NCBI GenBank assembly: GCA_963781665.1
Contig: CAWAGA010000002.1
Location: 620,001-684,000 of the forward strand
Length of the DNA: 64,000 nt
Source: JAJYIW01 sp963781665
GTDB taxonomy: Bacteria; Chloroflexota; Anaerolineae; Anaerolineales; Anaerolineaceae
Direction of reading: 5' to 3'
Positions 49,879 through 59,717 of the stretch are shown in pieces (the first letter of the stretch is position 1; each line of letters opens with the position of its first letter). The notes below the pieces were generated by a model, which ran no database searches, was not told the origin of the DNA, and saw nothing but the letters and a program-made list of their open reading frames with translations. Made by a program: the position numbers and the translations under genes.

Positions 49879-50505
49879 ATGGCCGGCAATAACTACCAAT
49901 TGACCGTACAGGTGGGGCCGAATCCAGGTAAGGTATATCCTTTGGATAAACAAGAAATGGTCATCGGTCGGGACCTGACAGTCGAAATCGTCGTTAACGA
50001 TCCCGAAATATCTCGCAAGCATGCCCATCTGACCTTACAACCCGATGGATACGTCATCGAAGACTTGGGGTCTACTAACGGCACCATTATTGCTGGCGAA
50101 CGTTTAACCGGTCCACATTTATTACGTTCTGGCGAAGAGATCGCCCTTGGGGAACACGTCACTCTGGTTTACGAAGGAACACAGATGGATCCCGGCGCTA
50201 CCCAGATCGCCACTAACTCGGTTCCGGCGCGCGCACCCGCCACTGTGATCGAACCTGCTCCAGGCCCCGCTTTTTCCGATCCATACCCTGAGGAACAGCC
50301 TGCTTATCCTGATTTTTTCGAGCCCCCTCCCCCGGAGCCTGTCCAGGTCCAACCGGAACCAGCAAAGAAGCGTCTTCCGACTTGGGCAATTATCACTATT
50401 GTTGCTGTCCTGGTTTTGATCTGCGCTTGCGCCGCCATACTCGAAGTAATCGACGCAAACAACCTCTGGTGCACCCTGTTCCCATTCATTCCAGGTTGCC
50501 CCTAA
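49879..50505 (+). CDS. FHA-domain membrane protein
   Basis: 208 residues. FHA domain at ~10-95 ('MVIGRDLTVEIVVNDPEISRKHAHLTLQPDGYVIEDLGSTNGTII'), a Pro/Glu-rich linker (about 100-165), one membrane helix ('WAIITIVAVLVLICACAAIL', about 171-190) and a short Cys-containing tail outside ('LWCTLFPFIPGCP'). FHA domains bind phosphothreonine, so this should dock a Ser/Thr-kinase substrate at the inner face of the membrane; no kinase is nearby. ATG follows CAGGAGGCGAT. Confidence 0.88.
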   Translation: MAGNNYQLTVQVGPNPGKVYPLDKQEMVIGRDLTVEIVVNDPEISRKHAHLTLQPDGYVIEDLGSTNGTIIAGERLTGPHLLRSGEEIALGEHVTLVYEGTQMDPGATQIATNSVPARAPATVIEPAPGPAFSDPYPEEQPAYPDFFEPPPPEPVQVQPEPAKKRLPTWAIITIVAVLVLICACAAILEVIDANNLWCTLFPFIPGCP

Positions 50506-50635
50506 GCCATCACCAGGTGGGAAAGTATGGGTGGGTAAATGGCGCGGCTGATTGTTTTTCCATTCGGTCAGCCAGACCGCTGTAGATCCACTCTTGTTTA
50601 TTGCAGATTCGATCTATTCGGAATACAATCGCAAT

Positions 50636-51820
50636 ATGAAAGTTAACCGTCCAATCTGGTCTGGTCAGGTCAAATTATTCATTGTTGCCCTCATTTTAGC
50701 GGGCTTGATCTACTTGTTCATCCGGTTCACCGTGGCCTTGATCCCATTGGTCGTGGGATGCATCCTGGCTTACATTCTGACTCCCCTGGTAAATTACATT
50801 CAAAAACGGCTGCATACCCGGCGCTGGCTGGCTATCGTGTTGGTGTACGTGGTCTTATTGTTGATCATTGCAGGATTGTTGATGATCCTGATCCCCATGA
50901 TGATCCATCAGGTCCAGCGCATCGATTTCGACCTTCAGGCTTCCCTCCTCAGCCTTCGCAATCTCCTTAGCGATCCAGTTTTGATTTTCGGACAGTTGGT
51001 CGACTTACGCGCCATTTACGACAATCTTTCCGGATCGCTCCAGGGATTGATCCAACCGGTTGTTGGCGGGACCATCGATTTCGTTGCCGGGCTCCTTTCT
51101 TCTCTGGTCTGGATCGTTTTCACCTTCGTCATCTCATTTTATTTGATTAAAGACAGCGCGGCGTTGAGCGCTTACGTTGAAGGCATGGTTCCACCGAATT
51201 ACAAGGAAGATTTCATCCATCTCCGCGACGAAATCAACCTGATCTGGAGCGCTTTTTTCCGCGGGCAGCTTCTTCTGGCAGGTGTAGTCGCCGTCTTACA
51301 GACGGCTGTCTGTGTCATCCTGGGCTTACGGTTTGGGATTTTGCTTGGTTTATTGGCCGGTTTGATGGAATTTGTACCCAGCCTGGGCCATTCCATCTGG
51401 TTCATTTTGGCCGGCCTGGATGCTTTGATCGCCGGCTCTTTATGGCTGCCTCTCCACAATTGGATCGTCCTGGTAATATTGGCCGGGATCGATCTCGTCT
51501 TCGTCCAGTTCGACATGAATTACCTGATCCCTCGCATCGTCGGACGCCGGGTCCGTTTGCCGGCCCTGGTGGTCATCGTCGGCATCGTCCTGGGTGCAAC
51601 CGTCGCCGGCGTAATGGGCGTGGTCCTGGCATCGCCTACCATCGCATCATCTCGGGTAATTGGGCGTTATATATATGCCCGCCTGTTTGATCTGGAGCCA
51701 TTTCCCGAAAATGCCTCGTCCTCTCCTCTTCCGGCTCCGGAGCTGCGCTGGTGGCAGAAGCACACCTCCCGGGTTGCTTCTGGTGGCCTGGTTAATAAAA
51801 CTGAGGTTCGCGATGAGTGA
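50636..51820 (+). CDS. AI-2E family transporter, first of a tandem pair
   Basis: 394 residues from ATG 50636; the frame reaches further upstream but without hydrophobic or family-like sequence. About eight membrane helices in AI-2E (PerM/TqsA-type) arrangement, with the characteristic 'EINLIWSAFFRGQLLLAGVVAVLQTAVCVILGLRFGILLGLLAGLMEFVPSLGH' segment. Family members are proposed to export signals or ions; the substrate is unknown. The C-terminus is hydrophilic. Its stop lies inside the start of the second copy (ATGAGTGA), so the two are translationally coupled. Confidence 0.9.
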   Translation: MKVNRPIWSGQVKLFIVALILAGLIYLFIRFTVALIPLVVGCILAYILTPLVNYIQKRLHTRRWLAIVLVYVVLLLIIAGLLMILIPMMIHQVQRIDFDLQASLLSLRNLLSDPVLIFGQLVDLRAIYDNLSGSLQGLIQPVVGGTIDFVAGLLSSLVWIVFTFVISFYLIKDSAALSAYVEGMVPPNYKEDFIHLRDEINLIWSAFFRGQLLLAGVVAVLQTAVCVILGLRFGILLGLLAGLMEFVPSLGHSIWFILAGLDALIAGSLWLPLHNWIVLVILAGIDLVFVQFDMNYLIPRIVGRRVRLPALVVIVGIVLGATVAGVMGVVLASPTIASSRVIGRYIYARLFDLEPFPENASSSPLPAPELRWWQKHTSRVASGGLVNKTEVRDE

Positions 51821-53069
51821 AACAGAAACCAATCATTCTCCCCAATGGGGCTGGACGACCAAATTGATCGTCGGTCTGACCCTGGTAGCCGTCGGCGGTT
51901 GGTTGGTCATTAAGTTCCAGAATTTTATCGGACCATTGTTGATGGTCTTCATTCTGGCCTACGTGTTCTATCCCCTGGGCAAAACACTTTCAAATAAGCT
52001 GAAAATCTCCTGGCGCCTGGCAGTCACCCTGATCTACTTCGTCTTTGTGATCATCATCGTGACGTTGCTTACCCTGGGCGGCCTGGCATTGGTCAACCAG
52101 CTTCAAAGCCTGATCAATTTCTTGCAAAATGCCCTGGTTGCTATTCCTCAATTCCTTCAAGACCTCCCGCAGCAGGTGATCAACATTGGCCCCATCCGTA
52201 TACCACTAACCACGATCGACCTGAACGCAGTCAGCAATCAAATCCTTTCGTCCGTTCAACCTATGCTGGGGCAGATCGGCAGTCTCCTCGGAATCATTGC
52301 TACCAGTGCCGCCAGCCTCTTGGGCTGGATCGTCTTTATTTTGCTGGTTTCCTATTTCATCCTGGCCGAATCGCAGGGCGTGTCCTCTGGAGTTTTCAAA
52401 ATCCACATCCCCGGTTACGATGCAGACGTCAAACGTATGATCACCGAATTAAGCGCCATCTGGAACGCCTTCCTCAGAGGTCAGCTAATCCTGATCACAC
52501 TGACTTTCATCGCTTACTCGATCTTATTGGGTGGTTTCGGTCTTCCGTTCTATTTTGGCCTGGCTGCAATTGCAGGCCTCGCCCGCTTTATCCCCTATTT
52601 TGGGCCGCTGATCATGTGGATTACCTACGGCCTGGTCGCTTACTTCGAAGGGTCGCCTCCGCTCGGTCTGAGCCCGGTTGTTTTTACGATCATCGTCGTC
52701 GGCTCGGCGATGGTGCTCGACAGCATCTTCGACAACATCATCTCGCCTCGCATCATGGCCCAGGCCTTGAAAATCCACCCGGCAGCCGTTCTAATCGCCG
52801 CCTTAATCGGAGTCAGCCTGTTGGGCTTGATCGGGGTGCTCCTGGCTGCACCCGTTCTGGCAACGCTCAAACTGATAACAACCTATATCTATCGCAAGAT
52901 GCTTGATCTGGACCCATGGGAAGGGATCGAAATCAGGTCACCCACCCAGACCATTCCGTTGGTCACCCACATTCGCCCGGTCTGGAATTGGGTCTCCGAA
53001 AAGGCGAAGACCTATTGGTTGTTATTCACAACCTGGCTGCGTAAAATCGTCAGCGAGACCCGCTCATAA
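51813..53069 (+). CDS. AI-2E family transporter, second of a tandem pair
   Basis: 418 residues. ATG at 51813 overlaps the previous stop by eight bases. The same eight-helix architecture as its neighbour: 'LSAIWNAFLRGQLILITLTFIAYSILLGGFGLPFYFGLAAIAGLARFIPYFGPL'. The two proteins are clearly homologous but far from identical, so the duplication is old. Coupled translation suggests a heteromeric complex; this is inferred. A small acidic protein gene follows 69 bases on. Confidence 0.9.
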   Translation: MSETETNHSPQWGWTTKLIVGLTLVAVGGWLVIKFQNFIGPLLMVFILAYVFYPLGKTLSNKLKISWRLAVTLIYFVFVIIIVTLLTLGGLALVNQLQSLINFLQNALVAIPQFLQDLPQQVINIGPIRIPLTTIDLNAVSNQILSSVQPMLGQIGSLLGIIATSAASLLGWIVFILLVSYFILAESQGVSSGVFKIHIPGYDADVKRMITELSAIWNAFLRGQLILITLTFIAYSILLGGFGLPFYFGLAAIAGLARFIPYFGPLIMWITYGLVAYFEGSPPLGLSPVVFTIIVVGSAMVLDSIFDNIISPRIMAQALKIHPAAVLIAALIGVSLLGLIGVLLAAPVLATLKLITTYIYRKMLDLDPWEGIEIRSPTQTIPLVTHIRPVWNWVSEKAKTYWLLFTTWLRKIVSETRS

Positions 53070-53138
53070 AATAGCCAGCCCTTTTAGAATGGTCTGCACT
53101 GTGGGATAATAACCCTATCATTTGAAATAGGAGAGAAT

Positions 53139-53330
53139 ATGAGCAACCAAACAGATCCTAAAACCGAGACGATCGCCGAAACCGAAAACTACCTCGCCTG
53201 GCGAGCCGAAGAGATGGATGAGACCACCTATCACCTCGAATTAAATAACGTAACCCTCCATTTCTTTACCGAAGAATGGACCGAGTTCCTCGATTTAGCC
53301 AGGATGCTGGTAAAAGATCAGGAGAAGTAG
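53139..53330 (+). CDS. Small acidic protein, unknown function
   Basis: 63 residues, strongly acidic (many Glu, Asp, Thr), no membrane helix. ATAGGAGAGAAT before the ATG is a good ribosome site. The middle 'YHLELNNVTLHFFTEEWTEFLDLARMLV' would form a strand-helix unit. No family is recognised. It follows the transporter pair on the same strand and is convergent with the holin-like gene eight bases away. Confidence 0.65.
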   Translation: MSNQTDPKTETIAETENYLAWRAEEMDETTYHLELNNVTLHFFTEEWTEFLDLARMLVKDQEK

Positions 53331-53338
53331 ATCCAGGA

Positions 53339-53719
53339 CTAACGCTTTTTCAGTTCTTCTTTAAATATGAGACTGAGAACAAAGCTGATAACACTGACAA
53401 TCAAAGCGCCAAGAAAAGCCGGCACGAATCCATCGACGGTAAAACCAACCCCGAAATTCGTGCCGATTGCTCCCGCCAGATAAAACAAAGCAGTGTTGAT
53501 GAGCAAAGTTCCCAGGCCAAGCGTCAGGATGAGCAGGGGGCAGGTCAAAACCTTCAATAATGGCCGCAAAACGGCATTAATCAATCCGAAGATAATTGCC
53601 AGCCAGACAAAAGAAAGCCAGTTCGTGTTTTGGGGTTCAATTCCGTGCCCCTGCATGATAAATACCGCTGCGTAGAGGGCTACCCCGTTGATTAACAAGC
53701 GGATGATCAGTTTGGTCAT
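53339..53719 (-). CDS. Phage holin family (superfamily IV-type) membrane protein
   Basis: 126 residues with four membrane helices, matching the 'phage holin family' of chromosomal proteins: 'LIIRLLINGVALYAAVFIM', 'FVWLAIIFGLINAVLRPLLKVLTCPLLILTLGLGTLLINTALFYLAG', and 'FLGALIVSVISFVLSLIF'. Despite the name most members are ordinary chromosomal membrane proteins of unknown role and there is no lysis gene here. ATG follows GGGAGGGAATTAAACA. Confidence 0.85.
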   Translation of the reverse strand: MTKLIIRLLINGVALYAAVFIMQGHGIEPQNTNWLSFVWLAIIFGLINAVLRPLLKVLTCPLLILTLGLGTLLINTALFYLAGAIGTNFGVGFTVDGFVPAFLGALIVSVISFVLSLIFKEELKKR

Positions 53720-53780
53720 TGTTTAATTCCCTCCCAGAAATTCTTGATAAATCGACAATTCGCAATCTGTAACAGGAAAT

Positions 53781-54767
53781 TTACAAACCCTGAACTTCCA
53801 TCCACACCAAAGTCTGGTGGTTTTCAAAACCCGCGTGGGTGAAGGCGTCCTCAGCCCGTCCTGCTGGATAATTGATCGATACCGAACGCTGAAATGAGTT
53901 TTTTTGGAGCGTATAAGGCAGCAAACTGAGGATGGCAAGTTCTTCCGGTTGCCGGAGTGGCTGCTAACCAGAAATTATCGCTCGACATAGTTGATGGTTC
54001 GAATGAAAGCGTGCCCAGCAGCCTTCCATGCTGGCGCGAAGCCCAATGGCGGATCGACGCACCGCTCAAAAACCGAAAAAAATCGAAAACCAATGACGGC
54101 TTGAGGTCGTTGGCGTTGAACGGTAAATTCCAGGCAATGTCCGCCGGGTAATTATCCTCAAGCCAGGTCCTTTGCTGCGGCCAATCGCTGGCATAACGGT
54201 TGGTGATGGTGATGCCATCCATCCGGTTGGCTGGGCTATTTCGCCTGGCCGCGGCTGCCTTCCAGGAGGTACGTCTGGCTTTTTCCACAAAACCTTCTGT
54301 CAGATACAGCTCGTAAGCATGGGGGTTATCCTGGCGTACCTGCAGCCAGGCCGTAGTGACCCGTCGTTTGCGGATATGGTCCAGGGCTGCCTCAGTCAGG
54401 GCTCGAGCGATTCCTCGCCTCCTGAAATCGGGGTGGACGGCAACATTAGCGATAAAATAGGTCTTCTTCCCCTGCCTGGATAATGGGATCAGGCTTAAAT
54501 TACCTACCAGCCGGCCGCCTTCTTCCCAAACGTATCCAGATAAAGGCATGGAAACACGTTCCATCGCGTCCCAGGTGCCCAATGGAAGAAGTTAATATCC
54601 CGCGCAGCTCTTCGCATCTGCCGCAGGTATTGCTCGCCGTCCGCATCCATCGTGCTGGCGAAACACAGCTCGATCAAGTCTGCAACTGCAAGCAAGTCTC
54701 GCTGTACATCCAGGGGTCTGAGATGGCCCACGGATGTAAAGGCTAGCGTCTCGCTCATCACAGCCAT
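53781..54767 (-). CDS. GNAT acetyltransferase, broken by two one-base frameshifts
   Basis: Three frames together make one ~328-residue protein. Frame 1 (54767 down) reads 'FTSVGHLRPLDVQRDLLAVADLIELCF' to 'INFFH'. A missing T at the TT run (plus 54581-54582) moves sense to frame 2, 'GTWDAMERVSMPLSGYVWEEGGRLVGNLSLIP' with the GNAT acetyl-CoA loop 'VAVHPDFRRRGIARALTEAAL'. An extra G at plus 53945-53946 moves it to frame 3, 'EELAILSLLPYTLQKNSFQRSVSINYPAGRAEDAF', ending at the TAA 53781-53783. The C-terminal part is a second GNAT-like domain. Substrate is unknown. Confidence 0.75.
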
Positions 54768-54953
54768 ATCTATATTTTACTCCCTGGAAGCCGAATTGAT
54801 GCACCTTTTTTGCTTGATAATCGCTGGAAATCGGATACAATCAGGTCAAGTTCATATGTAATTCTTACACTGATCATTCAAAATGAAAATTATTGGAATG
54901 TTATAATCACCGAGCAAGCCTTTGCAGGTTTGCGGAAGGATGGATTTTTTACT

Positions 54954-57435
54954 ATGATGAGGTTTGATCGATTTACCGAGCGTGCTCAAGAAGCAGCCCA
55001 ACGCGCTGCTGAAATTCTACAACGCTACGGTCACAATCAAATAGATACCGAGCACATATTATTGGCTCTTATCGAACAGCCTCAAGGTGTCATTTCGCAG
55101 CTACTTGAATCTTTAAAAGTTGATGCAAATGCCTTATCTGAAAGGTTGGATTATATTCTGCGCACCAGCCCAAAGGCGAATATTTTCGGTGGCGGCGCAG
55201 GTCAAATATTTATAACCCCGAGGGTCAAACGCATTATCGACCTTGCCAACGAGGAAGCTAACCGGTTGAAAGACGAGTACATTTCTACCGAGCACCTCTT
55301 CCTGGCTATCTTGAGCGAGCGCAACACCCCTGCTGCTCGTTTGCTCGAAGGCGCTGGCCTGACCCGCGATCGGGTCAATGACGCCATCACCCAAATGCGC
55401 GGTGGTCAGAGAGTCACCGATCCGCAGGCTGAAACCCGCTTCCGTACCCTGGAAAAATACTCCCACGACCTGACCCAAATGGCCCGTGAAGGTAAGTTGG
55501 ACCCGGTAATCGGCCGAGACGATGAGATCCTGCGTGTGATCCAGATCCTCTCGCGGCGTAAAAAGAACAACCCGGTCTTGATTGGAGAAGCCGGGGTCGG
55601 CAAGACGGCTATTGTCGAAGGGCTGGCGCAGAAAATCGCAACCAACGACGTCCCAGAAATTCTCATGGGACGTAAAGTCGTTTCTCTCGACCTGGGAGCG
55701 ATGATCGCCGGTTCTCGTTTCCGCGGAGAATTCGAAGAGCGCCTGAAAGCCGCCATTGAAGAAGTGCAGCGGTCGGAGGGAGAGATCATCCTCTTTATCG
55801 ACGAGCTGCATACCGTCGTCGGAGCCGGTGCGGCCCAGGGAGCAATGGACGCTTCCAATATGTTGAAGCCTGCCCTGGCGCGCGGTGAGCTGCAGTGTGT
55901 CGGCGCCACAACCCTGGACGAATATCACAAGCACATCGAAAAAGACGCCGCTCTCGAACGGCGCTTTGCTCCGGTATTCGTCGAAGAGCCCAGCGTGGAT
56001 GATACAATCCAGATGCTGCGTGGCTTGCGAGACCGCTACGAGGCTCATCACAAGGTGCGCTTCTCTGACGAGGCTTTGGTCTCTGCCGCTCGTCTCTCGT
56101 CTCGTTATGTAACCGATCGCCACCTGCCCGATAAAGCCATCGATCTGATCGATGAAGCTGCCGCAAAACTACGGGTGGCTTTATATTCATTGCCAATGGA
56201 GCTCAAGACCAAGAAGAGCGAAATCGACCGCCTGACTGCCGAAGAAGAGCAGGCCGGGGTCGAACGCGATTACGAAAGGGCTGCCCGCAAGAAGGCTGAA
56301 AGGCTGCGTCTCGAAAGCGAATTCAATGAAGATCGGGACAAATGGGAGAGCGATCACAAACTTGATGAAGTTGTCGATGTGAATGACATCGCTGACGTTA
56401 TCGCCCAATGGACCGGCATCCCGGTCAGCCAGATGATGGAAACTGAAGTCCGAGAAGCTGCTCCACATGGAAGACCGCCTGCATGACCGTATCATCGGCC
56501 AGGAAGAAGCGATCCATGCCATCTCAGACGCCATCCGCCGGGCGCGGTCCGGTTTAAAAGACCCGCGCCGCCCAATAGGATCGTTCATCTTCATTGGCCC
56601 ATCCGGAGTCGGCAAAACCGAATTGGCGCGAGCGCTAGCTGAATATATGTTCGGCGATGAAGATGCTCTTGTCCGCATGGATATGAGCGAATATCGTGAG
56701 CAGCACACCGCTTCTCGCCTCTTCGGCGCTCCTCCGGGATATGTCGGTTACGAAGAAGGCGGCCAGCTCACTGAAGCCATCCGCCGCCGCCCCTACCGGG
56801 TGATCCTCTTCGATGAGATTGAAAAAGCCCATCCCGAAGTCTGGAATGCTTTGCTTCAGATCCTTGATGACGGCCGCCTGACCGATGGCCAGGGACGCAT
56901 GGTAGACTTCCGCAATACTGTCTTAATCATGACCAGTAACCTGGGCACCGAATACGTCCGTAAAGGCGGCACGCTTGGGTTCTTACAGCGTGGCGAAGAC
57001 ACCAATGAAGAGCGCGAGGCTCACGACAAGATTGAAAAGGCCCTCAAAGGCGCCTTCAGACCCGAATTCCTCAACCGCATCGATGAAATCATCATGTTCT
57101 CACCGCTGTCAGTTCAGGATATGAGCCAGATTGTCCTCTTACAGTTGAAGGAAATCGAAAGCCGATTGCATGAGCGTGAACTCAAAGTCGAGCTCACCCC
57201 TGCAGCCCAGGAATGGTTAGCCCAGGCCGGTTTCGACCCAGCTTTTGGAGCCCGTCCTTTGAAACGTGCCCTTCAGAAGCATGTCGAAAGCCCTCTTTCG
57301 CTCAAGCTTTTGTCCGGAGAATTTACCGCCGGCGACACCGTCCTGGTGGATGTGGACGACAAACAGGAGATCGTATTCAGCAAATCGGGATCGATCCCAA
57401 TCGAACAGGTCAACGACGCCGAAATCTCGGCCTGA
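54954..57435 (+). CDS. clpC: ClpC-type AAA+ protease ATPase, frameshifted
   Basis: Two frames joined at 56450-56451 make one ~827-residue protein. First frame: Clp-N repeats ('RFTERAQEAAQRAAEIL'), AAA+ 1 with 'GEAGVGKTA' and 'LFIDELHTVVGAG', a short UVR-like middle region ('EEEQAGVERDYERAARKKAERL') and 'WTGIPVSQMMETEV'. Second frame: 'EKLLHMEDRLHDRIIGQEEAI', AAA+ 2 with 'GPSGVGKTE' and 'ILFDEIEKAH', to the stop at 57435. Deleting one C of the CC restores 'METEVEKLLHMEDRL', as in ClpC. It should unfold proteins for ClpP. The short middle domain separates it from ClpB upstream. ATG pair at 54954/54957. Confidence 0.87.
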
Positions 57436-57454
57436 CCTGCCTGGTTTCCGATCA

Positions 57455-57485
57455 AGAGCCTTGCGAACTTCCTTCGCAAGGCTCT
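57455..57485 (+). terminator. Terminator of clpC
   Basis: AGAGCCTTGCGA (57455-57466) and TCGCAAGGCTCT (57474-57485) form a perfect 12-bp stem with a seven-base loop, followed by TTTCTTT; 20 bases after the stop codon. Confidence 0.9.
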
Positions 57486-57620
57486 TTTCTTTACTCTCTC
57501 CACGCCAGGCCATGTCAGGGCTGCATGAGAATGGAGGGTGAGGTTCCTATCTTGAGATATTTTCCTGCATTCTATGAGATAATCATCCTGGTCGGTCCTT
57601 TTTAACGAAAGGTGGTTAAT

Positions 57621-58118
57621 ATGAAGGCTATTGTCGTATATGAATCGCTGTGGGGAAATACAGCAGCGGTTGCTCGAGCCATTGCCGAGGGTCTTGGTTC
57701 GGACGCCCAGGCGTTTCCAACATCTGCGGTAACCGCCGAGGTCCTGACCGGCATCGATCTCATCGTCGCCGGCGCACCTGTCCTCGGGTTTTCCTTGCCC
57801 AGCGAAGGAATGAGGGAGAACATTCGTAAAAACCCACAACACGCCAATAATCCACCGGATTTCTCTAGCATATCCATGCGATCCTGGTTGGATAAACTTC
57901 CCAAAGGTCGAGGGCGTTCGGCTGCTTTCGAAACCCGGATATGGTGGTCACCAGGCGGCTCGACCGCTATGATCACCCGAGAACTTGAAAAGGCCGGTTA
58001 TCCGCCGGTGGTCAAAAGGGAGCGCTTCATTGTCAAAGGGACTTATGGTCCCCTTAAAGAAGGCGAGCTGGAGCGCGCCCGAGCCTGGGGAGCTTCACTG
58101 GCTTCGTTACCTGGCTAA
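57621..58118 (+). CDS. Flavodoxin-family protein
   Basis: 165 residues from ATG 57621, five bases after AAAGGTGG. Flavodoxin-like fold: the FMN phosphate loop 'VVYESLWGNTAAVARAIAEGL' at the start, 'IDLIVAGAPVLGF' and a C-terminal helix 'EGELERARAWGASLA'. Probably an FMN-binding electron carrier or a relative that has lost FMN; the loop residues Ser, Gly, Asn and Thr are kept. The partner enzyme is unknown. Confidence 0.85.
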   Translation: MKAIVVYESLWGNTAAVARAIAEGLGSDAQAFPTSAVTAEVLTGIDLIVAGAPVLGFSLPSEGMRENIRKNPQHANNPPDFSSISMRSWLDKLPKGRGRSAAFETRIWWSPGGSTAMITRELEKAGYPPVVKRERFIVKGTYGPLKEGELERARAWGASLASLPG

Positions 58119-58219
58119 TAGCCTCATTTTTTTCATTGCGGCTCCGCTTTCTGATAGCTTTTCACACGATCATATTCATCCAGAAAACGTCTCTTCACGC
58201 CCAAGAAAGATTGTAGAAT

Positions 58220-59038
58220 ATGGCTCCAGGCTCACAGACGGTATTGATAACAGGTTGTTCCAGCGGCATCGGTCGGGATCTGGCTCAACAGCTGACCCGT
58301 TCTGGCTTCCAGGTAATCGCCACCGCCCGAGACGTCACCTCTCTGGCCGATCTCGAAGCCGCCTTGAAGCTCCCCCTGGATGTAACCTCCCCGGAATCGA
58401 TTATTCAGGCGGTCGAGCGAACCTACCGGCAATTCGGCAGCATTAACGTATTGGTGAATAATGCCGGCTATGCCGTCAGAGGCGTCATCGAAGAGGTCCC
58501 CATCGATCAGGTCCAGCGTATGTTTGAAACCAATGTCTTCGGCGTTATGCGCATGGTCCAGGCTGTGCTGCCTCACATGCGCCTCCAGAAAGAAGGCCGC
58601 ATCATCAACGTCGGCTCATTTGCCGGTAAGCTGGCCGTGCCGGTCAATGGAGCTTATTCGGCTGCAAAATTTTCTCTCGAAGCATTGAGCGACGCCCTGC
58701 GCCTTGAGCTATCAAGCTTCGGCATCCAGGTCGTGTTGATCGAGCCCGGGAATATCCGCACCCATTTCATGGAAACATCTCAGTCCCACTCAGGTGCAGC
58801 CCTTAACAACCCCGACTCGCCTTATTACCAGCTTAACCAGCATTACCTGCAAACGATGGTCAACTTGCGCCGCGGCGATCCTGGCCCTGAGGTCGTTTCG
58901 CAGATCATCCGCAAAGCCATCATAGCTTCCCGCCCTAAAGCCCGGTATTTGGTTGCTGTCCCTTTCACCAACCGCCTGCTAATCTACTTGAACGACGCCT
59001 TGCGCGATTCCCTGCTTAAGCGAGTTTTTAGGATCTGA
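58220..59038 (+). CDS. Short-chain dehydrogenase/reductase (SDR)
   Basis: 272 residues, classical SDR. 'VLITGCSSGIGRDLAQQL' is the NAD(P) loop, 'LVNNAGYAVRGVIEEV' the NNAG motif, 'NVGSFAGKL' the catalytic Ser strand and 'YSAAKFSLEAL' the catalytic Tyr-xxx-Lys. The C-terminus fits the retinol-dehydrogenase-like group. Substrate is unknown. Ends five bases before the first MBL-fold gene, so the SDR and the two hydrolases probably form one operon. Confidence 0.92.
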   Translation: MAPGSQTVLITGCSSGIGRDLAQQLTRSGFQVIATARDVTSLADLEAALKLPLDVTSPESIIQAVERTYRQFGSINVLVNNAGYAVRGVIEEVPIDQVQRMFETNVFGVMRMVQAVLPHMRLQKEGRIINVGSFAGKLAVPVNGAYSAAKFSLEALSDALRLELSSFGIQVVLIEPGNIRTHFMETSQSHSGAALNNPDSPYYQLNQHYLQTMVNLRRGDPGPEVVSQIIRKAIIASRPKARYLVAVPFTNRLLIYLNDALRDSLLKRVFRI

Positions 59039-59043
59039 CAAAT

Positions 59044-59700
59044 ATGCCTGAGGAAATTAAAACCATATCGTTATCTGCTTTTATTAGCTCGGTGAACTGC
59101 TACCTCGTTAGCATCGATCACGAAAGTTTCTTTTTAATCGATACCGGCATGCCCAACAACCGCAGCCAACTTGAGCGGGAACTGGCCGCGTCCGGCTGCC
59201 AACAGGGAGATCTCAAACTCATCCTTTTGACCCACGGCGACATCGACCATGTCGGTAATGCCGCTTACCTGCGCCAGAAATATGCTGCCAAAATCGGGAT
59301 GCATCCCCTCGAAACACCTGCAGTAAATGGCGGCAGCATGCTGCAGACCCGCCAATCACGCACGCTTATCGGCAGAGTGATGTTCGCTTCGTACAAACTC
59401 GGTCAGGCCAATCGTTTCGATCCCGATATCGAGTTTATCGGCGGCGAGGATCTCTCACCTTTTGGTTTCGCCGCCTCGGTTGTTCACATCCCCGGGCATA
59501 CCCGTGGCTCCATTGCCATTTTGACCAGCGAAGGCAGCCTGTTCTGCGGTGACCTGATGTCGAACCGCAGCGGCCCGCGCCTTAATTCACTAATCGACGA
59601 CTCGACCGCGGCCCAGACCAGCCTCGAAAACCTCAAACGCCTTCCGGTTCGCATGGTTTATCCCGGCCATGGGGAGCCCTTCAGCCTGGATATGCTTTAG
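59044..59700 (+). CDS. MBL-fold metallo-hydrolase, first of a tandem pair
   Basis: 218 residues of metallo-beta-lactamase fold: 'CYLVSIDHESFFLIDTGMPNN', the metal motif 'LTHGDIDHVGNAAYL' (HxDxDH, an Asp in place of the second His of the classical HxHxDH), 'HIPGHTRGSIAIL', 'LFCGDLM' and 'VYPGHGEPF'. Such stand-alone proteins hydrolyse diverse thioesters or lactones; the substrate is unknown. It follows the SDR gene at once and is paralogous to the next gene. Confidence 0.9.
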   Translation: MPEEIKTISLSAFISSVNCYLVSIDHESFFLIDTGMPNNRSQLERELAASGCQQGDLKLILLTHGDIDHVGNAAYLRQKYAAKIGMHPLETPAVNGGSMLQTRQSRTLIGRVMFASYKLGQANRFDPDIEFIGGEDLSPFGFAASVVHIPGHTRGSIAILTSEGSLFCGDLMSNRSGPRLNSLIDDSTAAQTSLENLKRLPVRMVYPGHGEPFSLDML

Positions 59701-59717
59701 ATATAAATAAGGAGGAA

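Noticed and set aside
53339..53719. Second prophage inferred from a holin-family protein
   Set aside because: This family is chromosomal in most genomes and no other phage gene lies near.
56440..56460. Programmed frameshifting in clpC
   Set aside because: GTC-CGA is not a slippery site and no stimulatory element is visible; removing one C restores the family sequence, so an indel is simpler.
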